Source of the DNA: an uncultured Collinsella sp. | GTDB taxonomy: Bacteria; Actinomycetota; Coriobacteriia; Coriobacteriales; Coriobacteriaceae | NCBI GenBank assembly: GCA_900756765.1 | Contig: CAAELE010000005.1 | Span: forward strand, 1 to 64,000 | Length of the DNA stretch: 64,000 nucleotides | Reading direction: 5' to 3' | Shown: one piece after another, positions 1-8,384 of the stretch | Layout: every line of letters begins with the position of its first letter | How positions within the stretch are numbered: position 1 is the first letter of the stretch | Program-made: the position numbers and the translations under genes | Notes under the pieces: generated by a model | What the model was told of the DNA's origin: nothing | Database searches by the model: none | The model's input: only the letters and a program-made list of their open reading frames with translations

Positions 1-87
1 CCCTAAGCGGCAATCTGACGTTCAATCGTCGGTCGCGTACCAAAGTACGCTTCCCTCCTCTTTCACGTCACCTTGCTCGCTTAGGGA
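1..87. repeat. Nested intergenic palindrome, possibly cut by the window edge
   Basis: Three nested inverted repeats are visible: CCCTAAGCG (1-9) with CGCTTAGGG (79-87), TGACGT (16-21) with ACGTCA (65-70), and GCGTAC (35-40) with GTACGC (45-50) around a CAAA loop. There is no T-tract, so it is not a simple terminator. The left arm may extend beyond the window. Confidence 0.5.
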
Positions 88-193
88 CGTTTTCGCTGTT
101 GGCGACGGTAATGCTGCGTTTCTGTTGTTGGAGCTAGAGTCTTTTCTTTCTGGTCGTTGTGGACGTTCTTAAACGACTTCCCGTGTCACATTC

Positions 194-231
194 AAGCGGC
201 ATTCTGTTTTTCGGAATGCCGCTTTCGTTTT
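194..231 (+). terminator. Rho-independent terminator upstream of lspA
   Basis: AAGCGGCATTC (194-204) pairs perfectly with GAATGCCGCTT (214-224) and is followed by TCGTTTTT. It probably ends the transcript of a gene left of the window. Confidence 0.8.
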
Positions 232-343
232 TAGCTGGTTATTTCGCTTGCGTTGGTGGATATGTCGTGCGCTCTGCGTGTGGCAATATAAGATGGTTTA
301 TTGCACTTAACGTTATTCGAGCTTTCGAGGGTAGGGGATTTCT

Positions 344-943
344 TTGGGTCGTGGTGCGGATATGACGCCGCCTTTGCGTTGGCGGTTAGGTGTTGCTGGT
401 GGGGTGGCGCTCGTTGTGTTGCTCGTTGACCAGCTGACCAAGCTTGCGGTTCGTGCCGTGGGCGATGCCCTGCATATGACCGTAATTCCCGGTGTGGTCG
501 ACTTTCTATTTGTCCGCAATATCGGTGCTGCCTTTAGCATGGGCGAGGGGCATGGCGTAGCGTTCGCTGTGCTGGCGCTTGCGGTTATTGTTGCTATTGC
601 CGTGTACCTGGTTCGCGCGCCTCAGCTCGCTCGTCTTGAGGTCGTGGGCATGGCCATGGTCGCGGGCGGCGCCATCGGTAACGCGATTGATCGCCTTGTC
701 TTTGGCTTCGTGACCGATTTCATCGCCATCACGTTCATCGAATTTCCCGTCTTTAACGTGGCCGATATCGGCATTACGGTCGGTGTCGTGCTGGCGCTCA
801 TCGGTTATATGTTCTTGAGCCCCGCCGCTCGCGAGGTCGATGCGACCGCCGAGCTCAACGCCCGTGACGAGGCCCGCGCCAAGCGCAAAGCCAAACAGCG
901 TGGGGAGCGTGCCCGCAAGATTCGCGAAAGGAATGAGCGTTAA
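344..943 (+). CDS. lspA: Lipoprotein signal peptidase (signal peptidase II)
   Basis: Membrane aspartyl protease that removes signal peptides from diacylglyceryl-modified prolipoproteins. The protein is 199 aa with four hydrophobic segments. The family motifs are visible: VDQLTK near residue 28, GGAIGNAIDR near 108-117 with one catalytic Asp, and FNVADIGI near 137-144 with the other. The last 40 or so residues form a highly basic, Arg/Lys-rich cytoplasmic tail that is longer than in most homologues. The chosen TTG start has GAGGGTAGGGG a few bases upstream; ATG at 362 is the alternative. The stop overlaps the next gene's ATG by one base (TAATG), so the two are probably translationally coupled. 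Confidence 0.95.
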   Translation: MGRGADMTPPLRWRLGVAGGVALVVLLVDQLTKLAVRAVGDALHMTVIPGVVDFLFVRNIGAAFSMGEGHGVAFAVLALAVIVAIAVYLVRAPQLARLEVVGMAMVAGGAIGNAIDRLVFGFVTDFIAITFIEFPVFNVADIGITVGVVLALIGYMFLSPAAREVDATAELNARDEARAKRKAKQRGERARKIRERNER

Positions 944-1956
944 TGGCCGACATCCATATTCTCGTTGCCGACGATTCCGCTGGTCAGCGCCTCGACGCCT
1001 ATCTGGGTGCCAACGATGGCTGTCCCACGCGCTCTGCCTGCGCACATCTGATCGAGGGCGGTGCCGTTGCCGTCAACGGTGAGACCTGCCTGTCAAAAAA
1101 GTATGTCGTACGCTCCGGTGACCGCATCTCGGTCGACCTGCCCGAGCCGCACGATCCCACTGATGTGATTCCCGAGGCCATTCCCCTCGATATCCGTTAC
1201 GAGGACGACTACCTTATCGTGCTCTCCAAGCAGCGCGGCCTGGTGTGCCATCCCGCCCATGGCCACGAGAGCGGCACCCTTGCAAACGCTCTGGTTTACC
1301 ACTGCGGCATCGACCATCTTGGTACCGTGCAGGGCGAGGACCGCCCCGGCATCGTGCATCGCCTGGATCGCGATACCTCGGGCCTTATGCTCGCGGCAAA
1401 AGACGACGACACCCAGCGCGCGCTTCAAAATCTCATCCGCACGCGCACGCTCGACCGCCGCTATATTACGCTCGTTCACGGTCATATCGCCATGGACGAG
1501 GGCACTATCAACACCGGTATCGCCCGCTCCACGCGCGACCGCGTGAAGATGGCGGTTTCCGATGACCCCTTTGCGCGCCAGGCCATCACGACCTTTAAAG
1601 TGCTTGAGCGCTTTGATTCCACGCGTTTCGACGACGGCTACACGCTTGTCGAGTGCCACCTGTTTACTGGCCGCACGCATCAGATTCGCGTGCACATGCG
1701 CCATATCAATCATGCCTGCGTGGGCGACCCGCTCTACGGCAAGTGCGATGCGCGCGCCGATCAGGGCCTGACCAGGCAGTTCCTGCATTCTTGGCGCGTG
1801 GCGTTCGATCATCCCGTGACGGGGGAGCGCATTGAGTGTCGTGACGAGCTGCCGTGGGACCTTGCGGCGGTTCTGGATGACCTTGCCCCGCGTTCACTTG
1901 GCCGCACTGCCGCTGGCGACGAAATCGTCCCGCAGCTCGGTCTGCTCGAAGCCTAG
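943..1956 (+). CDS. rluD: RluA-family 23S rRNA pseudouridine synthase (RluD-like)
   Basis: Isomerises specific uridines in large-subunit rRNA to pseudouridine. An N-terminal S4 RNA-binding domain (about residues 10-75, with IEGGAVAVNG) is followed by the catalytic domain with HRLDRDTSGLML (about residues 139-150), whose second Asp is the nucleophile, and a GRTHQIRVH motif near 243. At 337 aa it has the normal family length. It overlaps lspA by one base, the usual lspA-rluD pairing in Gram-positive bacteria. The exact rRNA target (RluD-type helix 69 or another site) cannot be told from sequence alone. Confidence 0.92.
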   Translation: MADIHILVADDSAGQRLDAYLGANDGCPTRSACAHLIEGGAVAVNGETCLSKKYVVRSGDRISVDLPEPHDPTDVIPEAIPLDIRYEDDYLIVLSKQRGLVCHPAHGHESGTLANALVYHCGIDHLGTVQGEDRPGIVHRLDRDTSGLMLAAKDDDTQRALQNLIRTRTLDRRYITLVHGHIAMDEGTINTGIARSTRDRVKMAVSDDPFARQAITTFKVLERFDSTRFDDGYTLVECHLFTGRTHQIRVHMRHINHACVGDPLYGKCDARADQGLTRQFLHSWRVAFDHPVTGERIECRDELPWDLAAVLDDLAPRSLGRTAAGDEIVPQLGLLEA

Positions 1957-2038
1957 CCAGTATTAGGTGGTTTCTTGAACTCGGTAAGCCTGCGGTAAGA
2001 TATACGATTGTTTACGTAACGCGTTGCTGGGAGCCTGC

Positions 2039-3334
2039 ATGCTCGCCTTTTTACAAACAAACACACCCATCGTGATTTTCAATCAGATTGTCGTCACGCT
2101 GCTCACGGTCTGCTTCCTGTACCAGGTGGTCTTCTTTGTCATTGGCGCTCTTCGTGGCGAGGTCGCGCCTCCCAAGGCCAAGAAACTCCATCGTTATGCC
2201 TTCTTTATCGCGGCGCATAACGAGGAGGCCGTGATCGCCAACCTCGTTCGCTCCATCAAGGACCAGGATTATCCGTCCGAGCTCATCGAGGTCTTTGTGG
2301 TCGCCGACGCCTGCACCGACAACACCGCGCAGCTCGCGCGCGAGGCAGGTGCCATTGTTTACGAGCGCAATGATCTTGCCCGTAAGGGTAAGAGCTGGGT
2401 CATGGACTTTGGTTTTGACCGCATCCTTAACGAGTATCCCGACACGTTTGAGGGTTATTTTATCTTCGATGCTGATAACGTCATATCCCGCGATTACGTG
2501 TCCAAGATGAACGATGCCTTTGACCAGGGCTTCAATGTGGTCACGAGCTATCGCAATTCCAAGAATTTTGGCAGCTCGTGGATCTCGGCAGCTAATGCTA
2601 CTTGGTACCTACGCGAGGCGCGCTTCCTCAACAACGCGCGTAATATCTGCAAGACGTCCTGCGCTGTTTCGGGTTCGGGCTACCTCATCTCCGCCAGTGT
2701 TATCGAGGGCATGCACGGTTGGCAGTTCCACACGCTGACCGAGGATATTCAGTTCACCACGTTCTGCGCCATTCACGGCATTCGCATTGGCTATGCGCCG
2801 GCGGAGTTCTTTGACGAGCAACCCGTGACGTTCAAGGCATCCTGGAAGCAACGTATGCGCTGGACCAAGGGCTTTTATCAGGTGTTCTTTACCTACGGCA
2901 AGCATCTGGTCAAATCGACGTTCCGCTATCATCGCTTTGCCGCATATGACATGTTTATGACCATCGCTCCGGGCATGCTGTTGTCCCTGATCTCCATGCT
3001 CGCCAACGCGACCTTCCTCATCGTGGGCGGGCTTTCGCACGGCTTCTTGGCTACCGAAGTCGAGATGCAGGCTTGTGCCGCCTCGCTCATTATGACCTTC
3101 GCGATGATGTACCAGACCTTCTTTATCCTTGCGTTACTTACGACCATCTTTGAGTACAAGCACATTCACTGCGCGCAAAAGTGGCGTCTGGTGACCAACC
3201 TGTTTACCTTCCCGATCTTTATGTTCAGCTATATCCCCATCACGGTGGCTGCTCTGTTCCTAAAGGTCGACTGGGTCCCGACGCAGCACGCCGTCAACGT
3301 TACCCTCGATGAGGTCATGCAGGGCGCCAAATAA
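2039..3334 (+). CDS. Membrane glycosyltransferase, family GT2
   Basis: Processive-type GT2 enzyme resembling cellulose/hyaluronan synthase-like proteins. It has an N-terminal membrane helix, then a catalytic domain with VVADACTDNT, a DAD nucleotide-sugar/metal motif (FIFDADN), TEDIQF with the likely catalytic Asp, and QRMRWTKGF, the acceptor-binding QxxRW motif. Several membrane helices follow at the C terminus. The start is placed at ATG 2039, which has GGGAG five bases upstream; an in-frame TTG at 2024 lacks a good ribosome site. It stands alone between rluD and a strong terminator. Substrate and product are unknown; an exopolysaccharide or cell-wall glycan is the obvious guess. Confidence 0.85.
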   Translation: MLAFLQTNTPIVIFNQIVVTLLTVCFLYQVVFFVIGALRGEVAPPKAKKLHRYAFFIAAHNEEAVIANLVRSIKDQDYPSELIEVFVVADACTDNTAQLAREAGAIVYERNDLARKGKSWVMDFGFDRILNEYPDTFEGYFIFDADNVISRDYVSKMNDAFDQGFNVVTSYRNSKNFGSSWISAANATWYLREARFLNNARNICKTSCAVSGSGYLISASVIEGMHGWQFHTLTEDIQFTTFCAIHGIRIGYAPAEFFDEQPVTFKASWKQRMRWTKGFYQVFFTYGKHLVKSTFRYHRFAAYDMFMTIAPGMLLSLISMLANATFLIVGGLSHGFLATEVEMQACAASLIMTFAMMYQTFFILALLTTIFEYKHIHCAQKWRLVTNLFTFPIFMFSYIPITVAALFLKVDWVPTQHAVNVTLDEVMQGAK

Positions 3335-3342
3335 CCACTACC

Positions 3343-3387
3343 AAAACCACCACAAAGGGGACAGGCACCTTTGTGGTGGTTTTTGCC
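3343..3387 (+). terminator. Rho-independent terminator after the glycosyltransferase
   Basis: A 16-bp perfect stem, 3343-3358 with 3368-3383 (AAAACCACCACAAAGG and its complement), encloses a short GGACAGGCA loop and is flanked by A and T tracts, so it could work in both directions. The long stem with a GGGGACAGGCACC centre looks like a repetitive intergenic palindrome. Confidence 0.8.
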
Positions 3388-3415
3388 TTTGCGATGCAGC
3401 TTGAGGAGGAGTCCG

Positions 3416-3838
3416 ATGGTCTATATCCCGTTTTGGATTTGCATCTTTGCCGGCGCGGCGATTGATGCCCGTGAGCGGCGGTTTCCGAATGCGCTTGCCG
3501 GAGCGTGTGCGGTGGCGGCATTAGCAGGCGTTTGGCTCGACAAAGGCGTTAACACGGCGCTTGACCACGCCGGTCTTGCGGTCATCGTCTACCTTGCCCT
3601 TGTGCTCACTGAGTCGTTTTGGCGTCGTGTTCGTTGCGCTCCCGGCATTGGCATGGGGGACGCCAAGGCGCTCTTCGCGCTTTGCACGCTCGACCCTATG
3701 GGCGGCATCGTGGCATTTGCCGTCGCGCTCCTGGTCCTTGCCCTCTCCTGCCTCTTCACAAAATCGCGCTCCCTGCCATTGCTCCCGTTTTTGGTGCCGA
3801 TTTTTGCCATAATCGAGGTCGTGGGCTGCACATTGTAA
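3416..3838 (+). CDS. Prepilin peptidase-like protein (A24 family, short form)
   Basis: Integral membrane aspartyl protease of the type IV prepilin/preflagellin peptidase family, 140 aa. Both Asp-containing motifs are visible: AIDARERRFPN near residues 13-23 and GIGMGDAK near 77-84. Several hydrophobic helices are present. It lacks the N-terminal methylase half of full-length PilD/ComC, like CpaA/TadV-type enzymes. ATG 3416 is preceded by a strong GAGGAGGA. No pilin or pilus assembly genes lie nearby, so its substrate is unknown. Confidence 0.75.
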   Translation: MVYIPFWICIFAGAAIDARERRFPNALAGACAVAALAGVWLDKGVNTALDHAGLAVIVYLALVLTESFWRRVRCAPGIGMGDAKALFALCTLDPMGGIVAFAVALLVLALSCLFTKSRSLPLLPFLVPIFAIIEVVGCTL

Positions 3839-3869
3839 CCGATTGCGCATCCTTCTTAAGGAGCATGCC

Positions 3870-5117
3870 ATGGCAACTAATCAAGAAACGGCCGTCATTA
3901 AGGCACGCATGGACCGCATTCCCGCGGCGTTGTCGCCCGAGCTGGTTGAGCGTATCGCCGCCGACCGCGCCTCGGGTGTCGTTAATCCTTATCGATGCGG
4001 CGATGACCAGGTCATTCGTCGTATTGATCGCGTTGCCGACAAGGGCACGCTTATGCGTCCGGCGTTTATGCGCGATACCGAAAAGATTCTTCATCTTCCG
4101 GCGTACACGCGTTATGCAGGCAAAACGCAGGTCTTTAGCTTCCGTAGCAATGATGATCTGTCACGCCGCGGTCTGCACGTGCAGCTTGTCTCGCGCATTG
4201 CACGCGATATCGGCCGCGCCCTGGGGCTCAACTGCGATCTGATCGAGGCGATTGGCCTGGGCCATGACTTGGGACACACGCCTTTTGGCCATGCGGGCGA
4301 GCGATTCCTCAACGATATCTACCACGAGCGCACGGGTCGCTACTTTTTCCATAACGTGCAGTCGGTTCGCGTGCTCGATGCGCTGTACGGCCGCAACGTG
4401 TCGCTCCAGACGCTCGACGGCGTCTTGTGCCATAACGGCGAATACGAGCAGCGCGTGTTTGAGCTCTCGGACATGGGTTCCTTTGACCAGTTCGATCAGA
4501 CGGTTGAGGACTGCATTGCCAAGGGCTATAGCGCAATTGAGCACCTACGTCCCATGACGCTCGAGGGCTGCGTGGTTCGCACCTCGGATATCCTTGCCTA
4601 TGTTGGACGCGATCGCCAAGACGCCATTGCGGCGGGCCTGCTGGCGCCCGACGCCTTTGACGATGACCTGGGCGGAGCATACAACAGCTGGATCCTTACG
4701 CATGCCTCCATTGATATCGTCGAGCACAGCTATGGCAAGCCGCGCATCGAGATGAGCGAGGAGCTTTTTGAGGAAATCCGCCGAGCCAAGCGCGAGAACT
4801 ACGAGAAGATCTATAGCAAGGGCGGCATTGAAGGCGACTCCCAAGCGGAGCTGCGCGAGGCGTTCGAAAAGCTCTACGACCGTTGCCTGCAGGATATAAA
4901 CGAAGGCGACGAGTCCTCTTACATCTTTAAGCATCATATTTCGCGCATTGAGCAGCAGCTTTCCTACTACGATCGCGCCTATACCTGGCAGGACGACAAG
5001 GATCAAACGGTGGTGGATTACATCGCGAGCATGACGGACGGCTATTTCTGCGAGCTGACGAGCAAGCTATTTCCTGGTCTGGAGTTTCCCAATCGTACCT
5101 ATATTAACGAACGGTAG
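3870..5117 (+). CDS. dgt: dGTPase-like HD-domain dNTP triphosphohydrolase
   Basis: Deoxynucleoside triphosphate triphosphohydrolase family, hydrolysing dNTPs to deoxynucleoside and triphosphate. The HD motif is clear in GHDLGHTPFGHAGE (about residues 139-152), with an upstream His in RRGLHVQLVSRIA and a downstream FHNVQSVRVL segment. It is 415 aa from ATG 3870, which has AAGGAG six bases upstream. It lies 31 bp after the prepilin peptidase-like gene and directly before rarA, so genome-maintenance functions are grouped here. Its stop codon lies inside the candidate SOS box of rarA. Confidence 0.88.
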   Translation: MATNQETAVIKARMDRIPAALSPELVERIAADRASGVVNPYRCGDDQVIRRIDRVADKGTLMRPAFMRDTEKILHLPAYTRYAGKTQVFSFRSNDDLSRRGLHVQLVSRIARDIGRALGLNCDLIEAIGLGHDLGHTPFGHAGERFLNDIYHERTGRYFFHNVQSVRVLDALYGRNVSLQTLDGVLCHNGEYEQRVFELSDMGSFDQFDQTVEDCIAKGYSAIEHLRPMTLEGCVVRTSDILAYVGRDRQDAIAAGLLAPDAFDDDLGGAYNSWILTHASIDIVEHSYGKPRIEMSEELFEEIRRAKRENYEKIYSKGGIEGDSQAELREAFEKLYDRCLQDINEGDESSYIFKHHISRIEQQLSYYDRAYTWQDDKDQTVVDYIASMTDGYFCELTSKLFPGLEFPNRTYINER

Positions 5118-5121
5118 TTCG
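5108..5121 (+). promoter_or_regulatory. Candidate LexA (SOS) box upstream of rarA
   Basis: CGAAC-GGTA-GTTCG, a perfect five-base inverted repeat with a four-base centre, matches the Gram-positive/actinobacterial LexA box form CGAAC-N4-GTTCG. It sits 11 bases before a TATACT -10 hexamer (5133-5138), where bound LexA would block RNA polymerase. Confidence 0.65.
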
Positions 5122-5132
5122 TATATATTCGG

Positions 5133-5138
5133 TATACT
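5133..5138 (+). promoter_or_regulatory. Putative -10 box for rarA
   Basis: TATACT, 25-45 bases before the candidate rarA starts. No good -35 hexamer is seen; that position is largely occupied by the SOS box. Confidence 0.5.
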
Positions 5139-5177
5139 GTTAGTGGAAAACGTTTTTGATTGATGCACGGGATGGCT

Positions 5178-6527
5178 ATGGACGACCTTTTTTCTGCCTC
5201 GACGCGCGAGCGTTCCTTTAAAAATGCGCCGCTCGCGGTGCGCATGCGCCCCAACTCGCTCGACGAGTACGTGGGCCAGCAAAAGGCCGTCGGTAAGGGC
5301 TCGTGGCTGCGTGCCGCGATTGAGCATGACGTACTGTCGAGTGTGATTCTGTATGGGCCGGCCGGTACGGGCAAAACGACGCTGGCCCACATTATCGCTA
5401 ACCATACCAAGAGCGAGTTTGTCGAGGTCAGCGCCGTCACGGGTACCGTGAAGGACCTGCGTCGCGTAATCGACGAGGCAAAGACGCGCCTGAATACGTA
5501 TGACCGCCGTACCATCTTGTTCATCGACGAGATTCACCGTTTTTCGAAGTCGCAGCAGGATGCGCTTTTGCATGCGGTTGAAAACCGTACCGTCATTATG
5601 ATTGGCGCCACGACGGAGAATCCGTACTTCGAGGTCAACTCGGCATTGCTCTCGCGCGGTCGCGTGGTAGAGCTTGAGCACCTGAAGGACGAGGATATCG
5701 CCACGCTGATTGAGCGTGCGCTCGAGGCACCGCAGGGTCTGAACGGCAAGTTCTCGGCCGATGAGGATACGGTTAAGACCATTTGCACGCTGGCCGCGGG
5801 TGATGCGCGCTCAGCGCTCACGACGCTTGAGCTTGCGAGCGAGATTGCCGTTACGCGTCCCGATACTGAGGGAACGCCAGTGCCGGCGGCGGGGGAACGC
5901 TATCCCATTACCGTGGATGACGTGAAGATTGCCAACCCGCGTCGTGGCTTTTCGTATGACAAAAATGGCGACATGCACTACGACATTATTAGTGCGTTTA
6001 TTAAGTCTATGCGCGGTAGTGACCCCGATGCCACGATCTATTGGCTCGCGCGCATGATTGACGCGGGGGAGGATCCTAAGTTTATCGCTCGCCGCATTAT
6101 GATCCATGCTTCCGAGGACGTCGGCAACGCCGATCCGCAGGCGCTCTTGGTGGCACATGCCGCGTTTAAGTCTGCCGAGGTCATTGGCTACCCCGAATGC
6201 CGCATTAACCTAGCTCAGGCTGCGCTCTATGTTTGTCTGGCGCCTAAATCTAACGCGTGCGAGGCCTCGATTGATGCGGCACTGGCCGATATCCACAGCA
6301 GTGGTCTTCGCGAGGTGCCCAGCTACCTGCGCGACCGTCATCGCCCGGGCAGCGACGAATACGGTGTGTATAAGTATCCGCATGATTATCCCGAAGGCTG
6401 GGTCGATCAGCGCTATTTGCCCGAGGGGTTGGAACGCGGCGCGTTCTGGCAGCCTGCGGGTCGCGGTTGGGAAGAGTGGCGTGTGGAGCAAAGCGAACGC
6501 GACCGTAGCGGGAATGCTCCGAAGTAG
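5178..6527 (+). CDS. rarA: Replication-associated recombination protein A (AAA+ ATPase)
   Basis: RarA/MgsA/WHIP-family clamp-loader-like ATPase acting at stalled replication forks. Seen: the conserved VRMRPNSLDEYVGQQ box, Walker A GPAGTGKTTL (about residue 57), Walker B FIDEIHRF, sensor SRGRVVELE, and the C-terminal tetramerisation region with IHASEDVGNADP and LPEGL. It is about 449 aa. The start is ambiguous: ATGs at 5163, 5172 and 5178 are in frame and none has a strong ribosome site. 5178 gives the usual short N terminus (MDDLFS). The SOS box upstream suggests DNA-damage control. Confidence 0.92.
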   Translation: MDDLFSASTRERSFKNAPLAVRMRPNSLDEYVGQQKAVGKGSWLRAAIEHDVLSSVILYGPAGTGKTTLAHIIANHTKSEFVEVSAVTGTVKDLRRVIDEAKTRLNTYDRRTILFIDEIHRFSKSQQDALLHAVENRTVIMIGATTENPYFEVNSALLSRGRVVELEHLKDEDIATLIERALEAPQGLNGKFSADEDTVKTICTLAAGDARSALTTLELASEIAVTRPDTEGTPVPAAGERYPITVDDVKIANPRRGFSYDKNGDMHYDIISAFIKSMRGSDPDATIYWLARMIDAGEDPKFIARRIMIHASEDVGNADPQALLVAHAAFKSAEVIGYPECRINLAQAALYVCLAPKSNACEASIDAALADIHSSGLREVPSYLRDRHRPGSDEYGVYKYPHDYPEGWVDQRYLPEGLERGAFWQPAGRGWEEWRVEQSERDRSGNAPK

Positions 6528-6627
6528 CTGCTGATTATTTTGTCCCACGATCTCGCGCTTGGCATGTTCGGTCCCCTTTGGGGTACCATGAAAAGCGTCT
6601 GTATTTCGATTCCTTCGGGAGGCTTGT

Positions 6628-7221
6628 ATGAGTCCCATTCAAATCGCCCTGCTGTTGCTTGCCGTTGTCGGCGTGTGGGCTGTTATCGAACTCGCGCTCA
6701 CGCTGCGCAAGACCCGCGCCGTCGTTGATTCGCTCGACAAGACAGTCAGCGACCTCAACAACACCATCGCCGAGGCACAGCCCGTGGTGGCAAAGCTCGA
6801 TGGCGCTGTTGATGAGCTTACTCCCGCGCTGGCGCAGGTTGAGCCGCTCCTCAAATCGAGCAAGACCGCTGTGGACGCCCTGACGTCCAACCTCGTTGAG
6901 GTTGAGGCGGTCGTTCGCGACATCTCCGAGGTTACGGGCAGCGTGGCCGAGGCCAGCAATGCCGTATCGAGCGTGACCGACTCTGCCGCCGGCGCCGTGC
7001 AGAAGCTCTTCAATAAGGTGAAGGCTCCTGCAGCCGACGTCGATCGCAAGCTCGCCGCTGCCGCCGCTGAGGCCGAGCAGCCTACCGAGCGCGTTCTGAT
7101 TGGTGAGGCTGAGGACGAGGCCGCCGATGGTGCGGATGCGGCTCAGAAGCCCGCAGCCAAGCCTGCTCAGTATTACACCTATACGCCCGCCGAGACCTCC
7201 GAGGAGTCCTGCGATGAGTAG
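6628..7221 (+). CDS. DUF948 membrane-anchored coiled-coil protein
   Basis: A 197-aa protein with one N-terminal transmembrane helix (about residues 4-22), then a long predicted coiled coil rich in Val, Ala, Ser, Asp and Glu to about residue 135, and an acidic/Ala-rich tail. This is the pattern of DUF948 proteins. GGGAGG lies upstream of the ATG. The stop overlaps the next gene by 8 bp, so it belongs to the sigma-factor operon. It could serve as a membrane platform for sigma regulation; that role is inference. Confidence 0.8.
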   Translation: MSPIQIALLLLAVVGVWAVIELALTLRKTRAVVDSLDKTVSDLNNTIAEAQPVVAKLDGAVDELTPALAQVEPLLKSSKTAVDALTSNLVEVEAVVRDISEVTGSVAEASNAVSSVTDSAAGAVQKLFNKVKAPAADVDRKLAAAAAEAEQPTERVLIGEAEDEAADGADAAQKPAAKPAQYYTYTPAETSEESCDE

Positions 7222-7591
7222 CGAAGCAACCTGCCCCATTACGCTGAGTGTTGCCGGTGATCCGCGTCTCGCGCGCTTGGTGCGCATGACGGCCGCCAAC
7301 GTCGGCGCCCTGTGCTCTATGTCCGTCGATCGCATCGAGGATATTCGTATGGCTGCCGAGGAAGCCTTTATCTTTGGCTGCACGGCTGTTGATTCCGACG
7401 ATATTTCAATCAAATTCGACGTCGACGAATCGCATGTGGGCATGACCTTTACCTTTGGCGATCAGGCGACTGTCGATGAGGATGACCAGGCTGCCGTGTA
7501 TGCCGAGCTCATTCTTGCAAGCGTGTGCGATTCCTACGAAAAGACTGCGGCGCCCCTAACGCTTTCCCTCGACCTCAAGGCGGATATCTAA
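7214..7591 (+). CDS. Anti-sigma-like protein with degenerate HATPase domain
   Basis: A 125-aa protein resembling the N-terminal half of RsbW/SpoIIAB-type serine kinases (LSVAGDPRLARLVRMTAANVG, then RIEDIRMAAEEAF). The region corresponding to the N box (EAxxNAxxH) reads EEAFIFGCTAV, so the Mg-coordinating Asn is gone, and no glycine-rich G1/G2 nucleotide-binding boxes are seen. It sits immediately before the sigma factor gene with a one-base gap, the classic anti-sigma position. It may bind sigma without ATP or kinase activity, or need a partner. Function is inferred from fold similarity and context. Confidence 0.65.
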   Translation: MSSEATCPITLSVAGDPRLARLVRMTAANVGALCSMSVDRIEDIRMAAEEAFIFGCTAVDSDDISIKFDVDESHVGMTFTFGDQATVDEDDQAAVYAELILASVCDSYEKTAAPLTLSLDLKADI

Positions 7592-7592
7592 T

Positions 7593-8384
7593 ATGACCGA
7601 ACGTTCCCGGAGCGGCAAGACCGCTTGGGACAAGGAGAAAACCCGCGAGCTGTTTCGTCGTTATAAGGAGACCGGTGATCCGGATGCCCGCGAGCAGCTC
7701 GTCATGTCCCATATGAACCTGGTAAGGTTTCTTGCCAACAAATTTAAGAACCGCGGCGAGCCGCTCGATGACCTTTTGCAGGTCGGCTATCTTGGCCTGC
7801 TTAAAGCGATTGATCGTTTTGACCCTGAGCGCGGGCTCGAGTTCACGACGTTTGCCACGCCCACCATTCTGGGCGAGATTAAGCGCCACTTCCGCGACAA
7901 GGGCTGGAGCGTGCGCGTGCCCCGTCGCTTGCAGGAGCTCTCTGCCAAGGTCAACCAGGCTACCGACAAGCTCACCAACGAGCTTCAGCGTTCGCCCAAG
8001 GTTGAGGAAATTGCCGATTACCTGGGCGTGACCGTCGACGAGGTGCTCGAAGCCATGGAATCGTCCTCGGCCTACACCTCGGTGCCCATTGAGGCCCCCG
8101 GTGCGTCCGATTCCGACGATGCGCCTTCGATTCTCGATCGCTACGCCGACGACGACAACGAGCTCGACTTTACCGATGACCGCCTGGTAATCGAGGAAGC
8201 CATCCGCGATTTCTCGCCTCGCGAGCGCGAGGTTATCGAGCTGCGCTTCGTAAAGGGCATGACCCAGATCGAGATTGCCAAGAAGCTGGGCATCTCGCAG
8301 GTGCAGGTCTCGCGTCTGCTGCGCCGTACCCTTAAGAAGATTCAAGACAAGATTGACCCCGACGGAGTGATGGTTCGTTTATGA
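7593..8384 (+). CDS. SigB/SigF/SigG-family RNA polymerase sigma factor
   Basis: Sigma-70-family group 3 factor, 263 aa. Region 2 is clear: MNLVRFLANKF, DDLLQVGYLGLLKAIDRFD and FTTFATPTILGEIKRHFRDK, followed by WSVRVPRRLQEL, the SigB/F signature. Region 3 lies around residues 115-165, and region 4 ends with a helix-turn-helix (MTQIEIAKKLGISQVQVSRLLRR). The region 3-4 linker is unusually acidic (DSDDAPSILDRYADDDNE). Context with an anti-sigma-like gene supports a stress or developmental regulon. No spore genes are seen, so a general stress role is more likely. Confidence 0.92.
   Translation: MTERSRSGKTAWDKEKTRELFRRYKETGDPDAREQLVMSHMNLVRFLANKFKNRGEPLDDLLQVGYLGLLKAIDRFDPERGLEFTTFATPTILGEIKRHFRDKGWSVRVPRRLQELSAKVNQATDKLTNELQRSPKVEEIADYLGVTVDEVLEAMESSSAYTSVPIEAPGASDSDDAPSILDRYADDDNELDFTDDRLVIEEAIRDFSPREREVIELRFVKGMTQIEIAKKLGISQVQVSRLLRRTLKKIQDKIDPDGVMVRL

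Larger units (their letters stand above)
1..343. other. Gene-free stretch before lspA
   Basis: No convincing gene is seen here. The stretch holds a nested palindrome (1-87), a rho-independent terminator (194-231) and the lspA leader. A 68-codon open frame from 159 runs through the terminator and into lspA in another frame and is not believed. Confidence 0.7.

Noticed and set aside
159..365. A 68-codon open frame before lspA
   Set aside because: It runs through a rho-independent terminator and overlaps lspA; no ribosome site.
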